Of a stretch of DNA of 64,000 nt, positions 40,701-47,893 are shown piece after piece (the stretch's first letter is position 1; every line of letters begins with the position of its first letter). The position numbers and the translations under genes were made by a program. Origin of the DNA: DASYXZ01 sp035946625 (GTDB lineage Bacteria; Acidobacteriota; Terriglobia; UBA7540); the NCBI GenBank assembly GCA_035946625.1, contig DASYZE010000073.1:1-64000 (forward strand). Reading direction: 5' to 3'. Under the pieces are notes generated by a model. That model saw nothing but the letters and a program-made list of their open reading frames with translations, was not told the origin of the DNA and ran no database searches.

Positions 40701-42023
40701 TTAATGGCCTACTCCCACCATCCTCTTCTCGTACGGGCACGCCCCCAGCTTCACATGCTCTTCAAACTCATGCCGGAATTTTTTCAGCATACTGATCACC
40801 GGCAAGGCGGCGGCGTCGCCCAGCGGGCAAAGCGTTTTCCCCAAGATGTTGAAAGCCACGTCCAGCGCCGTGTCCGGGTCTTCCGCAACTCCTGCGCCCG
40901 CGTGCAGGCGGGTGAGCAAATTTTTGAGCCAGGACGTTCCTTCCCGGCAGGGAATACACCAGCCGCAGGATTCGTGCGCATAGAATTTGGAGATGCGCAA
41001 CGCCGCCTTCACCACGCACGTGTCTTCATCCATCACCACCACGCCGCCCGAGCCCAGCATGGAGCCGATCTTGGCCAGGGAATCGAAGTCCATCGGTACA
41101 TCGATTTCTTCGGGAAGCAGCACCGGGCAGGACGAGCCGCCGGGAATCACGCACTTCAGTTTCTTGCCGCCCGGAATGCCTCCGCCTACTTCCTCGATAA
41201 TCCGGCGCAAGGGAAATCCCATGGGCAATTCATAAACCCCCGGCCGGTTGATGTGGCCGCTCAGACAGAACAGCCGCGTGCCACCGTTCTTCGGACTTCC
41301 CAGTTTCGAGTACCATTCCGCGCCCTTCAAAATTATGGATGGAACGTTGGAAAGTGTTTCCACATTGTTGACGACCGTGGGCCCGCCGTACAATCCCACC
41401 ACGGCCGGGAAGGGAGGCTTGACCCGCGGGTAGCCGCGCAAACCTTCCAGCGAATTCAGCAGCGCCGTCTCTTCGCCGCACTCGTAGGCGCCGGCGCCGG
41501 TGTGGGTGGCGATATCGTAATTGAAGCCGGAGCCTAAAATGTTCTTGCCCAGGTATCCGTGCGCGTAGGCTTCCTGAAGCGCGCGGTCCAGGATGTCGAG
41601 CAGATAGCGGTATTCTCCGCGCACGTAGATGTAACCTTGGCTGGATTGAATCGCGTAACCGGCAATGGCAATGCCTTCGATTAATTGGTGCGGGTCAAAC
41701 TCGATCAGCGGACGGTCTTTGCAGGTGCCCGGCTCGCTTTCATCCGCGTTGCAAACCACGTATTTGGGTTTGGCGGATTGTTTGGGCACAAAGCTCCACT
41801 TCATTCCCGTATTGAAGCCGGCGCCGCCGCGCCCGCGAAGTCCGGAGTTTTTGACTTCGTTGATGACTTCGTCGGGCTTCATACTCAGCGCTTTGGCCAG
41901 CGCCTGGTAGCCGTCGTTCTGAAGGAAAACGTCAATCGAGGCGGAATTGGGGATGCCCATCCGGCGGGTGATGACTTTCACCTCCAGCGGCGAGCCCTTC
42001 AGATAATTTTCGTAATCGCTCAT
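40701..42023 (-). CDS. nuoF: NADH-quinone oxidoreductase subunit F
   Basis: A 440-residue subunit that binds NADH and FMN and carries the N3 4Fe-4S cluster. The FMN/NADH stretch GLRGRGGAGFNTGMKW and the cluster ligands ESCGWCIPCREGT with a distal TLCPLGD are all present. It forms the NADH-input module with NuoE and NuoG, which the first cluster lacks entirely. Only 7-bp arrays separate it from its neighbours on both sides. Confidence 0.95.
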   Translation of the reverse strand: MSDYENYLKGSPLEVKVITRRMGIPNSASIDVFLQNDGYQALAKALSMKPDEVINEVKNSGLRGRGGAGFNTGMKWSFVPKQSAKPKYVVCNADESEPGTCKDRPLIEFDPHQLIEGIAIAGYAIQSSQGYIYVRGEYRYLLDILDRALQEAYAHGYLGKNILGSGFNYDIATHTGAGAYECGEETALLNSLEGLRGYPRVKPPFPAVVGLYGGPTVVNNVETLSNVPSIILKGAEWYSKLGSPKNGGTRLFCLSGHINRPGVYELPMGFPLRRIIEEVGGGIPGGKKLKCVIPGGSSCPVLLPEEIDVPMDFDSLAKIGSMLGSGGVVVMDEDTCVVKAALRISKFYAHESCGWCIPCREGTSWLKNLLTRLHAGAGVAEDPDTALDVAFNILGKTLCPLGDAAALPVISMLKKFRHEFEEHVKLGACPYEKRMVGVGH

Positions 42024-42033
42024 GTTGGGTTTT

Positions 42034-42106
42034 GATCGGGGTTCGCAGACAAAAAAAGCATCGTCCTTTCTGCGAACCGCGAATCCCGAACCCCGATTCC
42101 CGTTTA
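42034..42106 (-). repeat. Heptamer hairpin array, nuoE-nuoF gap
   Basis: Five 7-bp units (GCGAACC, GCGAATC, CCGAACC, CCGATTC on the plus strand) fill 42072-42106, ending 2 bp from the nuoE stop. A shorter complementary arm of two units (GATCGGGGTTCGC region) lies at 42034-42047, 10 bp from the nuoF ATG. Same family as the arms around the pseudogene at 40223-40591. Confidence 0.82.
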
Positions 42107-42108
42107 CT

Positions 42109-42588
42109 TCAGGCGCTTCCGTTCTTGTTCAACTTCTCAATCAGCGCGTCAATTTTTTCCGGCGTCAGGTTCTCGTAGAAATCATAATTCACCTGCATGG
42201 CCGGAGCGCCGCAGCACGCACCCAGGCATTCCACTTCTTCCAGGGAAAACTTTCCGTCAGCGGTGGTTTGTTTATGTCCGATGCCAAGTTTTTTCGAGCA
42301 GTGCTCCAGCATCGCTTCGCCCCCGCGCAACAGACAGGAGATGTTTGTGCATACCTGGAAATTGTATTTGCCGATGGGCTGGCGGTGCAGCATGGAGTAA
42401 TAGCTGATATCCTCAATGACCTCGATAGGCCGCACTTCCACGGCGCGCGCGATTTCCTGAATCAATTCGTCACTCACGTGCCCGATCTCGTCCTGCCCGA
42501 ACATCAGCAGGGGCACAATGGCCGAGCGCTTCAGCGGGTAGCGCGCGATGACCTGGTCGAATTTAGCTTTCAGCGATTCTGATAACAT
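42109..42588 (-). CDS. nuoE: NADH-quinone oxidoreductase subunit E
   Basis: A 159-residue thioredoxin-fold subunit holding the N1a 2Fe-2S cluster. Ligands C80, C85 (CTNISC), C121 and C125 (CLGAC) have the family spacing. The N-terminal helical part is normal. It is followed by nuoF. Confidence 0.94.
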   Translation of the reverse strand: MLSESLKAKFDQVIARYPLKRSAIVPLLMFGQDEIGHVSDELIQEIARAVEVRPIEVIEDISYYSMLHRQPIGKYNFQVCTNISCLLRGGEAMLEHCSKKLGIGHKQTTADGKFSLEEVECLGACCGAPAMQVNYDFYENLTPEKIDALIEKLNKNGSA

Positions 42589-42601
42589 CGGGTTTCCGCT
42601 G

Positions 42602-42684
42602 TCACTTGTTCTTTAGTCCTTTGTTCTTTGCCGGCGCACCCTCGCAGCCCGTTCCGCCAATGACCAGTGACGAATGACCAAGGA
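42602..42684 (-). repeat. Heptamer hairpin array, nuoD-nuoE gap
   Basis: Four 7-bp units (GTCCTTT, GTTCTTT type) fill 42602-42629 and four (CCAATGA, CCAGTGA, CGAATGA, CCAAGGA) fill 42657-42684, with a 27-bp spacer, ending 5 bp from the nuoD stop. The arms are partly complementary (AAGGAC against GTCCTT). Confidence 0.8.
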
Positions 42685-42689
42685 CGTCT

Positions 42690-43886
42690 TTATCGATCAA
42701 TCTCACCCAAAACCACGTCGATACTTCCGATGCAGGCCACTACGTCGGCAATCAGCCGGCCTTCGATCATTTTGGGCAACGCCTGGAGATTGGCGAAAGA
42801 TGGCGCCCGCACGTGGCAACGCCAGGGCTTGGGCGACCCATCACTGACCACGTACACGCCTAGCTCGCCGCGCGGCGACTCAATCGAATGGTACACTTCG
42901 CCGATGGGCGGGTGGAAGCCCTCGGTCACAATCTTAAAGTGGTAGATCAGCGATTCAATGCTGGTCTTCATGCTCTCGCGGTCAGGCATCACAAAGTGGG
43001 GCGCATTGGCTTTAATAGGCCCTTCGGGCAAGCCCTCCATGGCCTGTTTCACGATCTTCAGCGACTCGCGCATTTCATCCACCCGCACCTGGTAGCGCGC
43101 GTAAACGTCGCCCTCATTTCGCGTGGGCACGTTGAAATTGAATTTATCGTAACTCGAATAGGGCTGATTTTTGCGCACGTCCCAGTTCACTCCGGAGCCG
43201 CGCAGCGACGGCCCTGAAAGCCCGTAGGCAACGGCGTCGTCTTTCGAAATCACACCCACGCCTTTGGTTCGTCCCAGCCAGATGGGGTTCCGGGTGAGCA
43301 GCCCTTCGTATTCATCAAAGCGCGCGGGAAATTTCTTCACCACCTTTTCCACCGCCTTCAACCAGCCCAGCGGCGGTTCGAGCGCCAGTCCTCCGATGCG
43401 AAAGAAGCTGGTCATCATGCGCTGGCCCGACACCATTTCAAAAATGTGCATCAGGTCTTCCCGTTCGCGAAAACAGTAGAGGAAAACGGACATGGCGCCA
43501 ATATCGATGGCGTGCGTACCCAGCCAAACCAGGTGGCTGCCGATGCGCGTGAGTTCGGTCAGGAGCACCCGAATCCATTGCGCGCGGGGCGGAATCTCCA
43601 GGTCGAGCAACTTCTCCACCGCCAGGCAATAGGCCAGATTGTTGGAGAGGGGCGCAAGGTAATCCATCCGGTCGGTGAGGGTGATGCCTTGCGAATAAGT
43701 CTTGTCTTCAAAAGATTTCTCAAAACCGGTGTGCAGATAGCCGATGTCGTAGATGGCTCGTACCACTGTTTCCCCGTCCAACTCGAGGACGAGGCGCAAC
43801 ACGCCGTGCGTGGAGGGGTGCTGCGGCCCCATGCTGAGGATGACCTTTTCCTCCTGGCCCGGTACTTTTTCCAGCGTTACGGCCAT
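42690..43886 (-). CDS. nuoD: NADH-quinone oxidoreductase subunit D (second cluster)
   Basis: A 398-residue 49-kDa-family subunit. The start at 43886 (ATG) overlaps the nuoC stop by 10 bp and gives the family N-terminus; the frame is open further upstream inside nuoC. Conserved: SMGPQHPSTHGVLRL, GYLHTGFEKSFE, and the closing DVVLGEIDR. It is longer than the first cluster's NuoD by about 28 residues. Confidence 0.93.
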   Translation of the reverse strand: MAVTLEKVPGQEEKVILSMGPQHPSTHGVLRLVLELDGETVVRAIYDIGYLHTGFEKSFEDKTYSQGITLTDRMDYLAPLSNNLAYCLAVEKLLDLEIPPRAQWIRVLLTELTRIGSHLVWLGTHAIDIGAMSVFLYCFREREDLMHIFEMVSGQRMMTSFFRIGGLALEPPLGWLKAVEKVVKKFPARFDEYEGLLTRNPIWLGRTKGVGVISKDDAVAYGLSGPSLRGSGVNWDVRKNQPYSSYDKFNFNVPTRNEGDVYARYQVRVDEMRESLKIVKQAMEGLPEGPIKANAPHFVMPDRESMKTSIESLIYHFKIVTEGFHPPIGEVYHSIESPRGELGVYVVSDGSPKPWRCHVRAPSFANLQALPKMIEGRLIADVVACIGSIDVVLGEIDR

Positions 43887-44362
43887 CGCGTGATGCTTCC
43901 TTGGACGGGATAGTCCTTGCGCAGGGGATGCCCTTCCCAATCCTCCGGCAAAAGAATCCGGCGCAAGTCCTGGTGCCCGATGAATTGGATTCCGAAGAGG
44001 TCAAATATTTCGCACTCGAAGGCCTGGGCAGACGGCCAAACCGGGACCATCGAATCCACCCGGGGATCGTCGCCCGGAATCCTCACCTTCAGCCGCAGTC
44101 GTTGGTTGGTTTCAAAGGACAGTATGTGATAGACGGTCTCAAACCGGGGCTCGCCCGGGTAATGATCTATGGCCGTGAGGTCGGAAAGATATTTGAAGAA
44201 AAGTCCCGTTTCGTCGCGCAGGAATTCACAAACGCTGCGCAAACGACTCGCCCGGATATGCACTGAAATTTCGTCGCGGAAAGCGGACACGTCTTCTACC
44301 GCGTCCGCAGCGAACTGCCGAAGTTTTTGGATCGCGAGATTTGATTCGGGATCGGATGGCAT
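43877..44362 (-). CDS. nuoC: NADH-quinone oxidoreductase subunit C (second cluster)
   Basis: A 161-residue 30-kDa-family subunit. FECEIFDLFGIQFIGHQDLRR and HPLRKDYPV are the family motifs. It has the normal compact N-terminus, unlike the Pro/Ala-extended copy at 14665-15420. It overlaps nuoD by 10 bp. NuoB, which should precede it, is absent; only a repeat array lies between it and nuoA. Confidence 0.92.
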   Translation of the reverse strand: MPSDPESNLAIQKLRQFAADAVEDVSAFRDEISVHIRASRLRSVCEFLRDETGLFFKYLSDLTAIDHYPGEPRFETVYHILSFETNQRLRLKVRIPGDDPRVDSMVPVWPSAQAFECEIFDLFGIQFIGHQDLRRILLPEDWEGHPLRKDYPVQGSITRWP

Positions 44363-44392
44363 AACTTTGTATACAGAATGTAAGAAAACGAG

Positions 44393-44596
44393 AAAGGCTA
44401 AAGGCTAAAGATTAAAGGGTAAAAAAAAGAAAATTCATTGCCATTTGGAAATGGTGGAAACATGAATCCCATGGTAAAAAGTGAAAGAAGGTTCTTGACC
44501 TGAAACTGGCCTTCTATCTCCCAAGGCACTCAATCTCAAGCTTGCATTTTACCCTTTAACTTTTACCTTTTAACATTCAACCTTTACCCTTTAAAC
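44393..44596 (-). repeat. Heptamer hairpin array with 126-bp insert, nuoA-nuoC gap
   Basis: Four 7-bp units (AAAGGCT twice, AAAGATT, AAAGGGT) fill 44393-44420, and seven (TTTTACC, CTTTAAC, TTTAAAC and relatives, one 8 bp long) fill 44547-44596, ending 6 bp from the nuoA stop. The arms are complementary and belong to the same family as the loaded element at 18789-19325. The 126 bp between them hold no gene. Confidence 0.88.
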
Positions 44597-44602
44597 TTTT
44601 TT

Positions 44603-44962
44603 TCACTTCTTCCAGTCCAGCGCCCCTTTCTTCCAAATATAAACATACCCCGCGGCAAGGATGGCGATGTAAATCAACATCTCCAGGAATCCAGGCCATT
44701 TCAAGCTCCGATAAACCACGGCCCACGGGTAGAGAAATACGGCTTCAACGTCAAACAAAATGAAAAGCATGCCCACCAGATAAAAGCTGATCGAGAAGCG
44801 CTCGCGGGCATTTCCCACCGGATCAATGCCGCACTCATAGGGCGAAAGCTTTTCCCGGGTGGGCCGCTTGACGCCCACCCAGGCGGACAATCCGATCATC
44901 GCCGCGGCAACCAGGGCGACGACACTCAGGTGGATCAGAATGGGGAGATAATCTCCAAGCAT
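44603..44962 (-). CDS. nuoA: NADH-quinone oxidoreductase subunit A
   Basis: A 119-residue three-span subunit, first gene of the second cluster. KLSPYECGIDPVGNARERFSISFYLVG and ILFDVEAVFLYPWA (each a hallmark; the first carries the conserved Cys loop) are intact. A promoter lies about 46 bp upstream. It is followed, after a repeat array, by nuoC rather than nuoB. Confidence 0.94.
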   Translation of the reverse strand: MLGDYLPILIHLSVVALVAAAMIGLSAWVGVKRPTREKLSPYECGIDPVGNARERFSISFYLVGMLFILFDVEAVFLYPWAVVYRSLKWPGFLEMLIYIAILAAGYVYIWKKGALDWKK

Positions 44963-45007
44963 TGCAATGGGTTACAGGCAATTTTCGGATGCGTTTCTAA
45001 ACCCAAC

Positions 45008-45037
45008 ACTATAAGAGCCGGGAAATAACGGTGTCAA
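45008..45037 (-). promoter_or_regulatory. Sigma-70-type promoter of the second nuo cluster
   Basis: On the minus strand TTGACA (45037-45032) and TATAGT (45013-45008) are 18 bp apart. The expected start lies about 40 bp before the nuoA ATG. Confidence 0.7.
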
Positions 45038-45119
45038 GTTTTTTCTTGCCTCGCGCCCGTGAAGCCGCTAACATTCTGGCGTGGACTGCAACCTCTCCCC
45101 CCTGCCGAGGCGCTGAATT

Positions 45120-45395
45120 ATGGTGACTGGTTTCAATACGGACATCAAACACGAGGGCGTGGTTTACCACATTCAGACCGAGCCGCGAAAAAAAGACGCC
45201 GGAATCGAGACCATGGTTTACATTCGCGGGGCAGTAATCCATTCACTGACCACCTCTTACGAAGAATTTCTGCACTCCCCCGATTACAGCGACGATAAAC
45301 TGAAAAGCATGCTGGAAAGCCAGCACCGGCTGGTGATCGGACGCATTCGCGGGGGTGAAATCAAGCCGCCCGCCCCTCCGGCCGCCGGCTCCTAG
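45120..45395 (+). CDS. Conserved hypothetical protein
   Basis: A 91-residue soluble protein, divergent from nuoA. The N-terminal 45 residues are beta-rich (TDIKHEGVVYHIQTEP, ETMVYIRGAVIHS), followed by a helical stretch and a Pro/Ala-rich tail. The 'HEGVxYHIQTE' and 'GxxIHS' pattern recurs in uncharacterised bacterial proteins to my knowledge. It is followed after 13 bp by thiS in the same direction. No function can be assigned. Confidence 0.65.
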   Translation: MVTGFNTDIKHEGVVYHIQTEPRKKDAGIETMVYIRGAVIHSLTTSYEEFLHSPDYSDDKLKSMLESQHRLVIGRIRGGEIKPPAPPAAGS

Positions 45396-45408
45396 TCCGG
45401 AGATTACT

Positions 45409-45639
45409 TTGATCACCATTCAGCTCAACGGCGAGAAGAAAGAGATTCCGGAAGGCTTGACGCTGATCGCCTTGCTGGGTTTGCTGAAACTTCCAAACGA
45501 TCGGGTAGCCGTGGAGCACAATCTTGAAATCGCGCCGCGAAACCGGTGGAGCGAGATCGCAATCCACGCCGGGGATCGTTTGGAGGTTGTCCATTTTGTG
45601 GGCGGCGGTTTCGATTTTAGATTTTGGATTTGCGATTGA
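45409..45639 (+). CDS. thiS: ThiS sulfur carrier, C-terminus overrun by a repeat array
   Basis: A 76-residue ubiquitin-like sulfur carrier (ITIQLNGEKKEIPEG, NDRVAVEHN, GDRLEVVHFVGGG). In the family, the protein ends exactly at the Gly-Gly, whose free carboxylate is adenylated and thiolated for thiamine (thiazole) synthesis. Here the frame runs on for nine residues (FDFRFWICD) to a TGA, because a 7-bp tandem array starts directly after the glycine codons and has replaced the stop. Unless the tail is cut off, the carrier should be inactive. Start TTG at 45409 with CGGAG upstream. ThiG and ThiF are not nearby. Confidence 0.82.
   Translation: MITIQLNGEKKEIPEGLTLIALLGLLKLPNDRVAVEHNLEIAPRNRWSEIAIHAGDRLEVVHFVGGGFDFRFWICD
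45609..45636 (+). repeat. Heptamer array overlapping the end of thiS
   Basis: Four 7-bp units (TTTCGAT, TTTAGAT, TTTGGAT, TTGCGAT) run from the last glycine codon of thiS across its reading frame; the TGA after them is the present stop. I see no second arm. Confidence 0.75.
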
Positions 45640-45685
45640 CCTCCTGCATCGCGAGTCCGCTGAAACTTGAATACTTTCATTTTCT

Positions 45686-47026
45686 ATGGACCCCAATAGT
45701 GCCTCCGCGCCCATTTTCGTTACCCTTCTGATTAAGCTGGGCGTAATCGCCTTGCTGACGGGTTTCATTGCACGGTTCCCGGTCTTCCGGCGCTTGATTG
45801 TGGAAGAGCGCCGCTCCCCCCGCCAAAAGCTGCAATTTGCCGCGTTTCTGGGAGTGCCTTTTGCACTGGGCGTGCTGGCGCGCTTGGTGGCCCGCTATTA
45901 CGGCGCTGACCTCAGCCTGGAGGTTACGGTCCTCGGCGGCCTGCTGGGTGGCACCATCGTGGGGCTGGGCGTCGGCATGATAGTGAGCCTGCCTGCGTGG
46001 CTGATTCACGGCGAATTTGTCGCCCCACTATTGGCTGTCCTTTATGCGGTGGTGGGCGGATCGGCGCGCTACGTTTGTCCTGACAAAGAAGAAATCTGGA
46101 AGTTCTCTCCCTTCATTGACCTCAGCCTTTACCGGTCCATCAAACAACGATTTAAGCATCCGGCCCTTGATTGGCAGGTGCTTTTCTGGTTGGTGTGCGT
46201 GATTTTGGAGATTACCCGACTGACCATCGGACGAGTTTCACGTGGGCACCTTTTTTTCCTTAACTCACCCAGTGCCTGGACCAACGTCCTAATCGTCGTT
46301 ACCACGCTGGTGGCGGTGGGTCTGCCTGTCCGCATTTGGAATAACACGCGAATCCAAAGAAAACTCGAAGAGCAGGAACTGGCCTTGATGCAGGCGCGCG
46401 TGGACGCCCTGATTAGCCAGATCAATCCGCATTTCCTCTTCAATACTTTAAACACCGTATCATCGCTGGTTCGGTTTGATCCGGACACGGCGCGCACCGT
46501 AGTCCTGAAGCTCTCGAACATTCTGCGCCGCCGCCTGAAGACCCAGGTTCACTTCTCGCCGCTCAAGCAAGAGATCGAATTTATTGATGACTACCTGGAT
46601 ATCGAGGTGGTGCGTTTCGGGCGCGACAAGCTTCAGATCCGCAAGGAGATCGATCCGGACACTCTGGAAGTGGTGGTGCCCAGCATGATCTTACAGCCCC
46701 TGGTTGAAAATGCCATCCGCCACGGCATCGGGCCCAAGATTGAGGGCGGGACCATCACGCTGCGCTCCTCCCGCAAGAATGGCCGGCTCTCAGTGGAGGT
46801 CAATGATGACGGGGTTGGGATTCCGGAAGACAGGCAACACGAAGTGTACGACTCGGGCATCGGAATCTCCAACGTTCGCGAGCGGTTGAAAGTCCTTTAC
46901 GGTCAGGAGTCCACCTTCGAGATCGAAAGCAAGGCCGGAAAGGGAACTTCCATTCGCTTCGAAATACCGGAGCTGATTACCGCCGAGCCCGCGGCCCAGG
47001 TTGTTCCGGTGCACGCGCCATCGTGA
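45686..47026 (+). CDS. LytS/YehU-type sensor histidine kinase (His_kinase family)
   Basis: A 446-residue membrane kinase. The N-terminal half has about six hydrophobic segments, similar to the 5TM-LYT sensor region. The phospho-acceptor histidine is H249 in SQINPHFLFNTLN, the mark of the LytS/YpdA class. The ATPase domain follows with PLVENAIRHG (N-box), DDGVGIPED (G1) and GIGISNVRERL (G2). Such kinases normally work with a LytTR response regulator, usually adjacent; none is found within the window. It lies downstream of thiS in the same direction after 46 bp. Confidence 0.85.
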   Translation: MDPNSASAPIFVTLLIKLGVIALLTGFIARFPVFRRLIVEERRSPRQKLQFAAFLGVPFALGVLARLVARYYGADLSLEVTVLGGLLGGTIVGLGVGMIVSLPAWLIHGEFVAPLLAVLYAVVGGSARYVCPDKEEIWKFSPFIDLSLYRSIKQRFKHPALDWQVLFWLVCVILEITRLTIGRVSRGHLFFLNSPSAWTNVLIVVTTLVAVGLPVRIWNNTRIQRKLEEQELALMQARVDALISQINPHFLFNTLNTVSSLVRFDPDTARTVVLKLSNILRRRLKTQVHFSPLKQEIEFIDDYLDIEVVRFGRDKLQIRKEIDPDTLEVVVPSMILQPLVENAIRHGIGPKIEGGTITLRSSRKNGRLSVEVNDDGVGIPEDRQHEVYDSGIGISNVRERLKVLYGQESTFEIESKAGKGTSIRFEIPELITAEPAAQVVPVHAPS

Positions 47027-47192
47027 ACATCAATCACCTTCGAACCGCATGCACTTTCACCCTCTCGGGTAAGAACAAGGTATGCTAGACTTTTGCCGCA
47101 GGGTATTTTGCCGTTCGTTTAAGAATGGGTGGGCGCAAATTGTGGCCCGCGCGGGCAACCATTGGGGAGGAAAAACTATCTCTCTCCAAGCT

Positions 47193-47304
47193 GGGTAATG
47201 GTGCAGTTTGGTCCGTTGTAGCGGCGGTCTATAACCGCCGTCCTTGATTCGTCAGGATTTTCGGCGCTCATAGAGCGCTGTTACAACAAACTGTGCCACT
47301 ACCC
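47193..47304. repeat. REP/REPIN-like cruciform element, 112 bp
   Basis: Terminal arms of 18 bp (47193-47210 and 47287-47304) are complementary with two mismatches. Between them are two perfect hairpins, CGGCGGT/ACCGCCG (47222-47240) and GCGCTC/GAGCGC (47264-47278). The whole would fold into a three-way structure. It fills much of the 354-bp gap after the kinase; the rest of the gap shows nothing. A related hairpin is at 62045-62075. Confidence 0.75.
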
Positions 47305-47380
47305 GAAGCTGGGTCCGACGTGGAGTTTTGATGCTAAAACTTCACATTCTCATTTGAATTCATAGGAGTGAGTATCGCGT

Positions 47381-47779
47381 ATGGCGAAACATGAAACCAC
47401 TGAAGTTGAGAAAATGACCCCGGACACCACCGAAGAAAGCGCCCCGCAGGCGGCGAAAGAAGGCAAGCGGAGGAGTCCGATTTCGATGAGCATGATTGAG
47501 CCGCGCTTCCGCAATATCTACAAGACTTTTTATAAAGAGACTTACTTCACTCCCACTAATCTCGACTTAAAGACCAAAGAATTGATCGCTATCGGCGTTT
47601 CGCTGGCAGCGAAGTGCGAAGGGTGCCTCCAAGGTCATATCAAGAAGGCGCTAGAAATTGGCGTGACCAAGGCTGAAATCAGTGACGCGATCGTGATTGC
47701 CGTGGGCATTGCCGCCGCCGGCATGGTGGACATGTCGGACCATGCCGCCATTAAATTGGACTTGCATCACTTTGAGTAG
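47381..47779 (+). CDS. Carboxymuconolactone decarboxylase family protein (AhpD-like)
   Basis: A 132-residue alkylhydroperoxidase-like protein. The active-site motif CEGCLQGHI (CxxCxxxH) is intact near residue 87, in the helical core DLKTKELIAIGVSLAAK to GMVDMSDHAA. The first 40 residues are a charged lead-in. CMD proteins with CxxC act as thiol peroxidases or reductases. The MFS transporter follows in the same direction. Confidence 0.85.
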   Translation: MAKHETTEVEKMTPDTTEESAPQAAKEGKRRSPISMSMIEPRFRNIYKTFYKETYFTPTNLDLKTKELIAIGVSLAAKCEGCLQGHIKKALEIGVTKAEISDAIVIAVGIAAAGMVDMSDHAAIKLDLHHFE

Positions 47780-47893
47780 CGAGTGATCCGGTCTCATCTC
47801 GAATTTTCGTTCGGGCAAAATTCCCCCGACCGCGTGACGCCCCGCCTGCGCGCCGATTTTTGTATCGTCGGCAGAGCCGATGGAAGGCAGCGA

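Noticed and set aside
14665..44962. Two nuo clusters as an assembly duplication
   Set aside because: The copies differ in gene content, length and sequence throughout, so they are true paralogues.
11152..45636. The tandem arrays read as CRISPR arrays
   Set aside because: Units are 7 or 8 bp, without unique spacers between them, and no cas gene is present.
47783..47893. Longer N-terminus for the MFS transporter
   Set aside because: The 37 extra residues are polar and unlike the family; a GTG with GGAAGG at 47894 precedes the first membrane span.
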